Positions 28,775 through 37,490 of a stretch of DNA of 64,000 nucleotides are shown piece after piece. The number at the start of each line of letters is the position of its first letter. Position 1 is the first letter of the stretch. A program made the translations under genes and the position numbers. Origin of the DNA: G965197675 sp965197675. GTDB taxonomy: Bacteria > Chloroflexota > Dehalococcoidia > Plut-88900. Where the stretch lies: the NCBI GenBank assembly GCA_965197675.1, contig OZ240221.1, positions 186,001 through 250,000 on the forward strand, read 5' to 3'. The notes beneath the pieces were generated by a model, which saw nothing but the letters and a program-made list of their open reading frames with translations, was not told where the DNA came from and made no database searches.

Positions 28775-29035
28775 AGATTTCTCGCGACTCTCAACGAGCG
28801 GGATGCTCAAGTCCTACGGAGCAGGTTCGGGCTTGAAGGTGGACGGGAGTGCACATTGGCGGACATAGGCGTGAGCATTGGAATCACCAGGGAGCGGGTG
28901 CGCCAGATTGAGAAGAAGGCCTTGAGAAAGCTACGCCATCCAAGCCGTTTGAAGTCATTGCGGGCCGTGCTCGGCGTTAACAGCGCCATTGAGGACGAAT
29001 CAGACTCTGTGGCCTGCAATTTGTCTGACCAGTAG
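28775..29035 (+). pseudogene. Sigma-70 region 4-like fragment
   Basis: 86 codons read TLNERDAQVLRSRFGLEGG, then the helix-turn-helix LADIGVSIGITRERVRQIEKKAL and LRKLRHPS, the end of a housekeeping-type sigma factor. A TAG at 28772 lies directly before it, and the same frame remains open upstream of that stop. No start codon fits. It could be a stranded sigma fragment or a recQ-associated regulator gene with a nonsense codon. Confidence 0.6.
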
Positions 29036-29289
29036 CCTCCACCGGGTTCTTACTTAGAGAAGGCGCGCCGAGCCCAGGGAGTCCTAGAGAACTCGCTTAG
29101 ATCTCCGCTGACACGGGAGAATCGGCTGGTTTTTCGCTCCCAAGGCGCGGTCTTTTGGGCTTGGGCCAGAGACCACTCTTGTGACTCGATGTTGCGACTG
29201 GCGTCATCTACCATCTACCTCAATTCCGATGCTAAAGCCTAGGGGTATTCGGAGCGCGGCGCCCGCGTGGAGGTGACTTTCCGCTCCGC

Positions 29290-29673
29290 CTGGTTTGTCT
29301 ACTGGCGCACATCACCCTCCAGGTCGCCGAAATCCTCCAAGGCGAAGGCGGATCGCAGGCTGTGTCGGCCTGAATGGCGTCCTTCACCTCGTCGTCGTGG
29401 AAGATCATCATGCAGCAGTCCGTGTGGTGGATGAGCATGATCTCGGCGGTGCCCAGCAGCCGCTGCGAAATGACGAGGGAGCGGAGCTGCCGGCGTTGCG
29501 GATGATGTGGGCGTCTTTCTCGGTGATGTCTAGCAGGGCGTGCACGTTCAGGCGCGTGTCCATGAAGGCCAACTCACGGCTGGGCCCATGGCGGGCGGAG
29601 CTTGCTGGGCTTCATGGAGAAAACCGTCGGTGTAACCGGCGTTGTGTTGCAGGACGTCGTCAATTGCGGTCAT
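29290..29673 (-). pseudogene. Beta-carbonic anhydrase, decayed copy
   Basis: From ATG 29673 the start MTAIDDVLQHNAGY matches the intact gene at 58205-58702. Several frame changes follow. The first zinc Cys is lost (FMDTRLN where CMDARID is expected), while LIHHTDC and DDEVKDAIQADT remain. It sits beside a SulP transporter, a usual partner for bicarbonate uptake. Confidence 0.75.
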
Positions 29674-29716
29674 GGCGCACCTCCGTAGAGCCGATGAACG
29701 TCGGGCCAACCTCGCT

Positions 29717-31345
29717 TCACGCCGTCGCCGCCGTCTCTAGCCTCAGCAGCCGTCCAGTGATCTCCCGCGCGCCATCCATGTCATCGGCAAAATGGTTCTC
29801 GGGTATGCGCTCAAGAGCGTTGAGTGCGCGCAGGGTCATGGCGGGTTGGTCGGACAGGCCCATCACAATACACTCCGTTTCCTCGGCAAATGCGGTGTCG
29901 ATGAGTTCCTCCACCACCAGTGCGGCGCTGTCGTCCATGTAGGTCGTGTTGGTGAAGTCGAAGATCACCACATCGTGCTCATTGATGTCTTTGCTGATGG
30001 TGCGGATGAGCTTGTGAGAGGAGGCCACCGTGAACGCGCCGCGCAGGGTCACCATGCCCACATGGGCCGAATAGTCGTCCATGTCATCCCTGTAGCCTCC
30101 CTTGAAGAAGACTTTGTCCAGGATCGGCACGGAAAGCACGCTGTCCAACTGCAGCCGCTCGAACCGCCGCGAAGTCGCCATACCCGCCGCTATGAGTCCT
30201 ATGGCCACGGCGGTCACCAGGTCCACAAACACCGTCAGGAGCAGGGTGATCGCCATGACCAGGAGGTGTTCACGCTGCATGCGCATGATGCGGGTCAGGA
30301 ATCGCCAGTCGATGATGTCCCAGCCCACCTTGATGAGGATGCCCGCAAGGCAGGCGTGGGGGATGACCTCGACATACCTGGCCAAGCCCAGCACCAGCGC
30401 CAGCAGGATCGCCGCGCGGATGACACCGGATATCGGTGTCCTGCCGCCGGCGCGGATGTTGATGACCGTGCCCATCGTTGCCCCAGCGCCGGGCAGCCCG
30501 CCCAGGAACCCGGCTGCCATGTTGCCGATGCCCTGGCCGACCAGCTCCCTGTTGGCCTTGTGTTGTGTCCGCGTCATGGAGTCTGCGATGAGCGACGTCA
30601 GCAGACTGTCGATGGACCCCAGCATCGCAATGGTCAGTGCGGGCGTGACCGCTCGTGCCAGAATCTCCGGGGACAGGTCAGGCAGCTGCGGCGTGGGTAG
30701 GCCCGTAGGCACATCGCCAATGACGGGCACGTCCGTCAGCCACAGCACGCCCATCATCGTGCCAACCCCCAGCGCGACAAGGGTCGGCGGCAGGACGCGC
30801 CGGAGCCGCCCGGGCCACAGGACGCCCGCCGCCAGCGTCACGGCGGCGATGGCAAAGGCGCTCACGTTGAAATGGGTGATGCCGTCCGCCCAGCCTTTAA
30901 TGGAGGCGATGGGGCCCTCCGCCACGGGCATGCCCATGAAGGGCAGGGTCTGCAGCAAGATGATGATGATGCCGATGCCCGACATGAAACCGGAGATGAC
31001 GGAGTAGGGCGTGAAGGCGATGAACCGGCCGATTCCCACCAAGCCAAGCAGCACCTGGAAGAGCCCGGCCATGATTACGATGGTGAAGGCGGCGGGGAGG
31101 TTATCCGCATGGAGGGTGACCACGACGGCCATGGCGATGGCCATGGGGCCCGTAGGTCCGGAAATCTGCGACCGCGTCCCGCCGAACACCGCCGCAAAGA
31201 ACCCGACGGCGATGGCCCCGTAGATGCCCGCGAGGGCCCCAAGACCGGAGGCCTCGCCAAAAGCCAACGCCACGGGCAGCCCCACCACCGCGGCGGTGAT
31301 GCCTCCGAACAGGTCCCCTTTGAATGAACGAAGGCGCATTTGCAT
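29717..31345 (-). CDS. SulP-family anion transporter with STAS domain
   Basis: 542 residues. The membrane part (about 1-400) has the conserved GDLFGGITAAVVGLPVALAF start, SGPTGPMA and a QGIGNMAAGFLGGLPGAG motif. The C-terminal STAS domain (about 430-530) has FDFTNTTYMDDSAALVVEEL. SulP members move bicarbonate or sulfate. The adjacent carbonic anhydrase pseudogene suggests bicarbonate, by analogy. The frame is intact. Confidence 0.93.
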   Translation of the reverse strand: MQMRLRSFKGDLFGGITAAVVGLPVALAFGEASGLGALAGIYGAIAVGFFAAVFGGTRSQISGPTGPMAIAMAVVVTLHADNLPAAFTIVIMAGLFQVLLGLVGIGRFIAFTPYSVISGFMSGIGIIIILLQTLPFMGMPVAEGPIASIKGWADGITHFNVSAFAIAAVTLAAGVLWPGRLRRVLPPTLVALGVGTMMGVLWLTDVPVIGDVPTGLPTPQLPDLSPEILARAVTPALTIAMLGSIDSLLTSLIADSMTRTQHKANRELVGQGIGNMAAGFLGGLPGAGATMGTVINIRAGGRTPISGVIRAAILLALVLGLARYVEVIPHACLAGILIKVGWDIIDWRFLTRIMRMQREHLLVMAITLLLTVFVDLVTAVAIGLIAAGMATSRRFERLQLDSVLSVPILDKVFFKGGYRDDMDDYSAHVGMVTLRGAFTVASSHKLIRTISKDINEHDVVIFDFTNTTYMDDSAALVVEELIDTAFAEETECIVMGLSDQPAMTLRALNALERIPENHFADDMDGAREITGRLLRLETAATA

Positions 31346-31784
31346 ACCTCGACACCCACACTACGCCCCTGACATCCCTGGGCTTCGGCAAGCCCCGCGC
31401 GCCGCCAGCGCTGACGGATGCCCATAGGCTATACTCGTCCGTCAGTATCAGAATCGTGTTAGTTTTGGAAACGAATCAGGGTGGTTGGACCGGGCCGGAT
31501 CGGCTAAACGTCGGTCCAAGCCACGGCTCCTCCGTCGAACCTCCAGATGAATTGATGGGGTTTCTCGCCGCCTATTTGCCAGCTAGCCGCCTGTCACTTT
31601 GCTACATCATAAACTATATTGGGCTTCCGTGCCGCTGGTAAGGCTTTAACGCTCTATATGCATAAAGACAATGGACTGTGCGGAGCACAGGCGAATGAAT
31701 ATGCGAACAGACATATGCCCCTACCGGTGAGGGTGCTTTTGCTACTAGAGGTACTCTGCGTTCCTGCAGACATAGGCCGGACGT
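31346..31784. other. Intergenic, nothing recognised
   Basis: It probably contains the promoter of the SulP gene. No supported gene. Confidence 0.4.
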
Positions 31785-31876
31785 GCAGAGACCCGCCAGG
31801 GTTGGGACAGGTTCCTGCTGAGCGGGCTGCTCAAGTGTGGCGTGTGCGGCAGGCTCTACTCCGACCAGGGGCCAAG
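31785..31876 (+). pseudogene. Serine recombinase zinc-ribbon scrap
   Basis: About 30 codons read AETRQGWDRFLLSGLLKCGVCGRLYS, shown here as two parts of one frame: the lead-in and the LLSGLLKCGVCG zinc-ribbon start typical of large serine recombinases. The frame then enters unrelated sequence. Confidence 0.55.
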
Positions 31877-32047
31877 AGCGGACAGTTCGCCGTCGGTAAA
31901 GCCGTGCCGCCTAACGCGCTGCAGATCCTCCAGCACAGCCGCTAAACCACACTCGACCTCGAAGCTCACGTCGTCCACGGCTACCACGCTGCCGTACAGC
32001 TTCCGCAGGGACGCCACCTGCACCGCGAGGGCATCAGAAGGTTCCAT
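31856..32047 (-). pseudogene. ABC transporter ATPase, N-terminal stub
   Basis: From ATG 32047 the frame reads MEPSDALAVQVASLRKLYG and SVVAVDDVSFEV, the usual first strand of an ABC ATPase. It then switches to unrelated residues before any Walker A. The break is next to the recombinase scrap. It is divergent from the membrane-protein/regulator pair, which probably belonged to the same exporter locus. Confidence 0.65.
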
Positions 32048-32180
32048 GCTCGTTTGCCTCTTGCATTTGATATACAAACTACTTTGCAGTATAGTATCTT
32101 GTGAACGTGGGCAGAGTCAAGCGGAAAGTTTCCATGCCTATGCTCACGTCACAACTCACATGACGACAAGGAGGTGCGCG

Positions 32181-32816
32181 ATGAGCATATCGGACGGTGA
32201 GACGGGGGCGGGCACACCCGAAGAGAGCTGGCGCGACATCTACGAGACGATGGACAGGGCGCGGAGATCCATGTACGTCGCCGTTCCGGCGACGATAACG
32301 TTACTTTGGGCCGCGATCGCCTTGCTGGGAGTCGGCTCGCAGTACGCCATCCTGACGCTGGCATCCGAATTCGCGGAGCGCAGCCCGTGGATTTTCGGGG
32401 TGCTGTGGGGCATCCTGATGGTGCCGGGTATGGTGGGAAGCGGGTTCATCGGACGCCGCGCCGGTAGGAAGATCGCACCAGGCGACGCTGCTCGTAGCGC
32501 TGGCATCCGGGTGTTCCTCTTCTGGCTCGCGGTGGTTGTAGCGGTGTTTCTCATCCCGGCGGCAGCGGGAATGTGGAACGCGGAAGACGGGGACAACATA
32601 CCGGGCGTCGCCATTGGCATAGTGTCCCTGGCATACATCCTGTTCGGCATCATGCACCGCCTGGTGTTGGCGGCGGTGGGCATGGGGTTCGCGGCAGCGT
32701 TCTACATTCCAAACTACCTTGTGGACGGAGACGAGGCTATGTTGGTATCGGCGGCATTGATGGTGGGAGTGGTGGTCCTAGGTGCGTGGTGGGTACGCAA
32801 GAGCGGGGTCCATTGA
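32181..32816 (+). CDS. Hypothetical membrane protein
   Basis: 211 residues from ATG 32181 with a strong AAGGAGG. About six hydrophobic segments follow a 35-residue acidic N-terminus. The stop overlaps the start of the next gene (TTGA), so they are coupled. The divergent ABC ATPase stub suggests a small transporter or sensor module; function unknown. Confidence 0.75.
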   Translation: MSISDGETGAGTPEESWRDIYETMDRARRSMYVAVPATITLLWAAIALLGVGSQYAILTLASEFAERSPWIFGVLWGILMVPGMVGSGFIGRRAGRKIAPGDAARSAGIRVFLFWLAVVVAVFLIPAAAGMWNAEDGDNIPGVAIGIVSLAYILFGIMHRLVLAAVGMGFAAAFYIPNYLVDGDEAMLVSAALMVGVVVLGAWWVRKSGVH

Positions 32817-33127
32817 CCGACGAGGCCATTGTTCTCAACGAGACCATCCACCAGTCCACCCGGCTGCGAATAATGACAATACTGGTTTCCCAGCCCGATG
32901 CGGACCTGCTCGCCTACGGCTTCATCCAGAAGACGCTCGACCTAACCGGCGGAAACCTAACCACTCATCTACGCAAGCTCGAAGACGCCGATTACCTGGT
33001 CATCACCAAAGAGTTCCTGAATTCCAAGCCTCGGACATGGGTACAGGCGACGCCGGCGGGGCGCCGCGCATTCGCAGAGTATCTCTCCAACCTGGAGAAG
33101 GCTCTAAACTGGCAGCCTCGTACATAG
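32813..33127 (+). CDS. Winged-helix transcriptional regulator
   Basis: 104 residues from TTG 32813. The pattern is of the MarR/ArsR-like HTH_34 type: VLNETIHQSTRLRIMTIL, LDLTGGNLTTHLRKLEDADYL and a wing with TWVQATPAGRRAFAEYL. Regulators of this kind commonly control linked ABC exporters. An imperfect palindrome between the divergent genes (32069-32098) is a possible operator. Confidence 0.85.
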   Translation: MTDEAIVLNETIHQSTRLRIMTILVSQPDADLLAYGFIQKTLDLTGGNLTTHLRKLEDADYLVITKEFLNSKPRTWVQATPAGRRAFAEYLSNLEKALNWQPRT

Positions 33128-33145
33128 ACCACCAGAATGTACTGT

Positions 33146-33212
33146 GCCCATAACTCCACCAAACTGGACAAGATCAAGAACCTTTACACTGCGGTTCAGG
33201 TTGGCGCCATAG
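33146..33212 (-). repeat. Dispersed repeat, copy C
   Basis: CCACCAAACTGGACAAGATC followed by AAGAACCTTTA, ending TTCAGGTTGG. It follows the regulator gene directly. Confidence 0.6.
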
Positions 33213-33671
33213 CTACGCGTCCACACGACCAAACGAGAGGCCGCATGGTGACTACGATCTGTCGTTGAGTGGCATGACCGCGCGCCAGACCAGCGGCTTC
33301 CCGTCTCAGTGTCAACGACGATGTCAGCCATCTTAAGCGGGTTGTCGTGGTCGGCTGTGGCCCTGTTTGCGGAGAAGAGGGCTGCGCACGGCTTAGGACT
33401 GAGCAAGCTGCGCCATCCTGTGCCGGAGCGAGTGCAATTTGATGCTTGAGAAATAGCACGTGCACGTGTTGCTTTTTATTTATGACACTAGAGATGGCAT
33501 AATAAAAGTGTGCAGTCCATTGCCGAGCTTGCCAACGTATACCAGGGCACAGCCCGGGCCGGACGTGGAGTCGGCGTGCGGCGCGGTCAGTGGATGCTGC
33601 AGCTGGTTGAAAGCAGCGACGTGCGCGACGACGGCTGGCTGGACGTTGATGACCTCAAGGAAGTTGGTCTA

Positions 33672-34485
33672 GGGCCTGTTAACACTATTAGTTGAATTAT
33701 GATACAATTCTGGCATGGAAATAACCGAAGTCCAGTTTCAACGTATCGCGCCCCATCTCCCAGTGCAGCGGGGCAATGTCAGCCTTTCGAACCTGCGAGT
33801 GCTCAACGCAATCTTGTACGTCGCCGAGCATGGTTGCAAATGGCGGGGGTTGCCGGCCCGGTTTGGCAACTGGCATACCATCTACACCCGCATGAACCGC
33901 CGGTCCAAGAGCGGCGTACTGGACCGGATATTCGAACACCTCCAGAAGGAACAGATGGTGCGCATCAAGCTGGAGGCGGTTTCGATGGACAGCACTACCG
34001 TCAAGGTGCATCCCGACGGCACGGGTGCGTTAAAAAAAACGGACCCCAGTCCATCGGCAAGTCCCGCGGCGGCTGGACCACCAAGATTCATATGGTTGCC
34101 GCGGATGCTCGAACAGCTATAACCTTTTCCCTCTCTCCAGGACAGGCCCACGACGCGCCGGAAGGGCGCAAGCTGCTGCACCATCTGGGGCCTCAGCATG
34201 GGAACCCGTCTCTGCTGATGGACCGGGCATACGAGGGAAACGAGACCCGCCAGTTGGCGTTAGCGCTGGGGTTCACACCTGTCGTTCCGCCGCTGAAGAG
34301 CCGGATTGACCCTTGGGAATACGACCGGGAGATATACAAGAAGCGCAACGAAATCGAGCGGCTATTCCGTCGGCTGAAGGGATTTCGCCGCATCTTCTCT
34401 CGCTTTGACAAGCTCGACGTACTCTTCCTGGGATTCATCCTATTCGGGTTCATTATCGATGCACTACGTTAGTGTTAACAGGCCT
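33672..34485 (+). mobile_element. IS5-family element (IS427-like), 814 bp
   Basis: Terminal repeats GGGCCTGTTAACACTA and TAGTGTTAACAGGCCT match at 15 of 16 positions. The target TA is duplicated at 33670-33671 and 34486-34487. One transposase is encoded in two frames joined by an A8 slippery run. The element looks complete. Confidence 0.9.
33715..34472 (+). CDS. IS5-family transposase made by minus-one frameshift
   Basis: The first frame (from ATG 33715) has HGCKWRGLPARFGNWHTIYTR and the first catalytic Asp in VSMDSTTVKVH. At A8 (34032-34039) the minus-one frame continues IGKSRGGWTTKIH, LMDRAYEG (second Asp) and YKKRNEIERLFRRLKGFRR (Glu). The full product is about 251 residues. The A-run is the known frameshift site type of this group, so the split is normal and not decay. 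Confidence 0.92.
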
Positions 34486-34942
34486 TAGTCCATGGTGTAC
34501 GCACCGAGCGGCACCTGCTGCGGCCCTTCGACGTGCTGGTGACGGCCCGCACAGGGTCCGTTCAGATCGCGCTCGTGCCGCTAGAGGTGTCCCGGACGGT
34601 GGCGGGCGTGACGCTGCTGGTGGTGCGCGCAAAGCATCCGGAATCCGGCATGGGCCACTGGCTGTGGTACTTCCTCACATCTGCCCATGGCCGGGCGCAG
34701 GTCGCCAAGCGGATGACGGTGAGCGCCACCCTCAAGTCGCTGTCCGCCAGGAACCTCGGGGAGATTCAGGTCCCAGTGCCGTCCCCGCGTGAACTCGATA
34801 CGACGACCCGAATTGTGGAGGCGGCGGCGGAGGCGTATGCATCGGCGGTCGAAGCCGCCCGGCTGCGCCGTGAGACCCTTCTCGACTCAGTGATACATGA
34901 GATTAGCCGCAGAGCCGTACCGGCAACCTAAAGGAGAGGCCT

Positions 34943-36472
34943 ATGACGTTGACCAGACAGGAGCTCGAGTCGAAGCTGTGGCAGGCCGCCGACATCCTGC
35001 GCGGGCAGATCGACGCTGCCGACTACAAGAACTACATCTTCTCTATCCTCTTCCTGAAGCGGCTCTCCGACCGGTTCGACGAGGAGGTAGAAAATGCCGT
35101 CGCGCTGGGCGTTGCCCGCGACGTGGCGCTCAACGACAGGGACGAGCATGAGTTTTTCGTTCCGGAATCGGCCCGCTGGGAGGCGATCTCCAGCGCTTCC
35201 ATGAATCTAGGCGAAACCCTTAACATCGCCAGCCACGCCATCGAGGACGCCAACACGCCCAGGCTGGACGGCGTGCTGGCGGGCACCAACTGGAACGACG
35301 AGCAGAAGCTGGGCAGCCCGGCCAACCGCGAGCGCATCATCCGCAGCCTGCTCAACCACTTCGGCAGCCTGGACCTACGCGACGAGAACCTGCGGGAGGA
35401 TGAGGCCGGTGGCGGCAATGTGCTGGGCGACGCCTACGAGTACCTGATCAACCGCTTTGCTGACGATGCGGGCAAGAAGGGCGGCGAGTTCTACACGCCT
35501 CGCCCCGTAGTCCGCCTCATCATCGAGCTGCTCCAGCCTCGCGAGGGGATGCGGATCTGCGACCCCACTGCCGGCTCCGGCGGAATGCTCATATACGCCG
35601 CCCAGTACGTGCAGGAACACGGCGGAGACCTCCGTGACCTGGCCCTGCACGGCCAGGAGCGCAACCTGGGAACCCTGGCCATCGGCAAGCTCAACCTACT
35701 GCTTCACGGCCTCCGAGCCGCGCGTCTGGAGGCCGGCGACGTCATCGCCGAGCCGGGCCTGGTCGACCCGTCGGGACGCCTGCTTGCCTACGACCGGGTC
35801 ATCGCCAATCCACCTTTCAGCCTGAAGAACTGGGGGCACGAATTCGCGCCCACCGACCCGCACCACCGCTTCGACCGCTATGGGGCCATACCTCCCAAGA
35901 CGAAGGGCGACCTCGCCTTCCTGCTGCACATGCTCGGTGTGACCAACTCTCAGGGCATGGTGGGCGTCGTTATGCCCCACGGCATCCTGTTCCGGGGCGG
36001 CGCCGAGGGGAAGATACGCCGGGGGATAGTGGAGGCCGATCTGTTCGAGGCGGTCATCGGCCTGGCCCCCAACCTCTTCTCCGGCGCCAGCATCCCGGTA
36101 GCTATCTGCGTGCTGAACAAGGCAAAACCCGCAGAGCGGCGCGGCAGGGTGCTGTTCGTGGACGCGGCGCAGGAGGGCGGCTTCCGGCAGGGCAAGGCGC
36201 GGAACTATATCGATAAGGAGCACGTCGACAGGATCGTCGAGGCGTACCGCGCCTTCGAGGACGTGGAGCGCTTCGCCCACGTGGCAGACATGGATGAGAT
36301 GCGGGCCAACGACTTCAACCTGAACATCAGTCGCTACGTGGACACGACGGAGCCTGTGGAGGTGATGAGCGTCGAAGACGCCCTGGCGCAGCTTCAGGAC
36401 GCCGAGCGGCGGCGGGACGAGGCTGTCAGCAAGATGGACGCCCTGCTGGCAGAGCTGGGTTACGAACGATAG
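34943..36472 (+). CDS. hsdM: Type I restriction-modification methyltransferase (HsdM)
   Basis: 509 residues. The N-terminal HsdM_N domain starts LESKLWQAADILRGQIDAA. Motif I DPTAGSGGML is near 206 and motif IV NPPFSLKNW near 288. It methylates adenine in the target chosen by HsdS and forms the core of the complex. GGAGAGG precedes the ATG. The gene is intact. Confidence 0.96.
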   Translation: MTLTRQELESKLWQAADILRGQIDAADYKNYIFSILFLKRLSDRFDEEVENAVALGVARDVALNDRDEHEFFVPESARWEAISSASMNLGETLNIASHAIEDANTPRLDGVLAGTNWNDEQKLGSPANRERIIRSLLNHFGSLDLRDENLREDEAGGGNVLGDAYEYLINRFADDAGKKGGEFYTPRPVVRLIIELLQPREGMRICDPTAGSGGMLIYAAQYVQEHGGDLRDLALHGQERNLGTLAIGKLNLLLHGLRAARLEAGDVIAEPGLVDPSGRLLAYDRVIANPPFSLKNWGHEFAPTDPHHRFDRYGAIPPKTKGDLAFLLHMLGVTNSQGMVGVVMPHGILFRGGAEGKIRRGIVEADLFEAVIGLAPNLFSGASIPVAICVLNKAKPAERRGRVLFVDAAQEGGFRQGKARNYIDKEHVDRIVEAYRAFEDVERFAHVADMDEMRANDFNLNISRYVDTTEPVEVMSVEDALAQLQDAERRRDEAVSKMDALLAELGYER

Positions 36473-36553
36473 TTGATATGTGACTATGGTCGTGACCATG
36501 GTATCATATGTGTATCCGTATAGAGGAGCGGGTCTATAGCAAGGGAAAACGAC

Positions 36554-36811
36554 ATGGCAGCGGGAGTCAGGACCATCAAGGCGTCGGAGTTCAAGGCCAA
36601 GTGCCTGAAGCTCATGGACGAAGTGGCGGAGAGCGGCCAGGAGATTGTCATCACTAAGAACGGCCGCCCGGTCTCGAGGCTAACGCCCTACCGGGAGAGG
36701 CCCAAGTCATGGTTCGGCGTCGACAAGGGAAAGATCGAGATACTTGGCGACATCGTAGGGCCCCTGGACGTGGATTGGGAGGCTGAGCAAGGCCTCTTGG
36801 ACGGCAAGTAA
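36554..36811 (+). CDS. Type II antitoxin, Phd/YefM family
   Basis: 85 residues: IKASEFKAKCLKLMDEVAES, then EIVITKNGRPVSRLTPYRERP, the standard DNA-binding fold. The C-terminal acidic tail would cover the toxin encoded 15 nt downstream. The pair is inserted between hsdM and hsdS, an addiction module inside the restriction locus. Confidence 0.92.
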   Translation: MAAGVRTIKASEFKAKCLKLMDEVAESGQEIVITKNGRPVSRLTPYRERPKSWFGVDKGKIEILGDIVGPLDVDWEAEQGLLDGK

Positions 36812-36826
36812 CTTGGATGGTCTACA

Positions 36827-37225
36827 TTGATTCTTCTAGACACCAAGGTCATTTTATGGTTGAGGGCTGGCGACCTGCGATTGGGTCCACAAGCCCGTCT
36901 GGCGATTGACCAAGGATCTAGATCGGGTCAGATTGTGGTTTCGGCCATCTCCTTCTGGGAAGTGGCGATGCTCAAGGAGAAGGGGCGCATAAAGTTCTCT
37001 GAGGACGTGGGGACATGGCGCCATCGGCAATTGGAACAGGGCTTAATAGAGATACCGCTGACGGGCCAGATTGGAATCCGCGCCGCTGGACTACCAAACC
37101 TCCACGCTGACCCCGCCGACCGCATCATCGTGGCGACGGCGCTGGAAGGCCACCACCTGGTCACCGCCGACGACCGCATCCTCGGCTGGCTGGGAGACCT
37201 CAACAGGCTGGACGCGAGGATGTGA
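36827..37225 (+). CDS. Type II toxin, VapC-like PIN ribonuclease
   Basis: 132 residues from TTG 36827. LLDTKVILWLRAGD has the first Asp, ISFWEVAML the conserved Glu, DPADRIIVATAL the later Asp residues, and VTADDRIL ends the fold. Length and motifs are complete. Confidence 0.92.
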   Translation: MILLDTKVILWLRAGDLRLGPQARLAIDQGSRSGQIVVSAISFWEVAMLKEKGRIKFSEDVGTWRHRQLEQGLIEIPLTGQIGIRAAGLPNLHADPADRIIVATALEGHHLVTADDRILGWLGDLNRLDARM

Positions 37226-37310
37226 CCGAAACGAGCCTGCGATTTCCGGAGACAAGTTAACGCCTGACACACCAAAATTTAGCAAGTTAACTCTGAAAAT
37301 TGGAAAATCT

Positions 37311-37490
37311 ATGACACAAAGCATGTTGAGATTAGTGTTCGCGGGAATAGCTGTAGTCCTAATCCTTATAGGAGCCGGTATATTCATTAGGGGAACTACG
37401 GACGAGATTTCCTTTGGGCAAATCGTGGCCGGTGCATTTCTGGCAGTTGGCGGACTTATGGTGCTTTTGACAGTAGTGAGGCAGCGTTGA
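37311..37490 (+). CDS. Small two-helix membrane protein
   Basis: 59 residues from ATG 37311 with two hydrophobic segments (about 8-27 and 36-54). Its stop overlaps the start of hsdS (TTGA), so it is translated just ahead of the specificity subunit. No family recognised. Confidence 0.55.
   Translation: MTQSMLRLVFAGIAVVLILIGAGIFIRGTTDEISFGQIVAGAFLAVGGLMVLLTVVRQR

Larger units (their letters stand above)
33510..34931 (+). pseudogene. Half-length HsdS-like specificity gene split by IS5
   Basis: Two parts, 33510-33671 and 34488-34931, join in frame when the IS and one TA are removed. They give 201 codons with VYQGTARAGRG, VESSDVRDDGWL, then VTARTGSVQIALVP and the C-terminal helix ending LLDSVIHEI. 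It resembles a single target-recognition half of a type I S subunit, and it precedes hsdM by 11 nt. It was probably the first gene of the operon and is now inactivated. Confidence 0.75.

Noticed and set aside
30102..31007. Two long plus-strand frames over the SulP gene (the other at 29792-30700)
   Set aside because: High-GC antisense shadows of an intact transporter gene; His/Arg-rich composition without motifs.
33699..34472. Separate 257-residue plus-strand protein
   Set aside because: Its first 100 residues are out of frame with the IS5 transposase; only the part after the A-run is coding, as the second half of the frameshifted transposase.
34943..36472. 267-codon minus-strand frame 35696-36499 and other frames over hsdM
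   Set aside because: Antisense shadows of a well-conserved methyltransferase gene.
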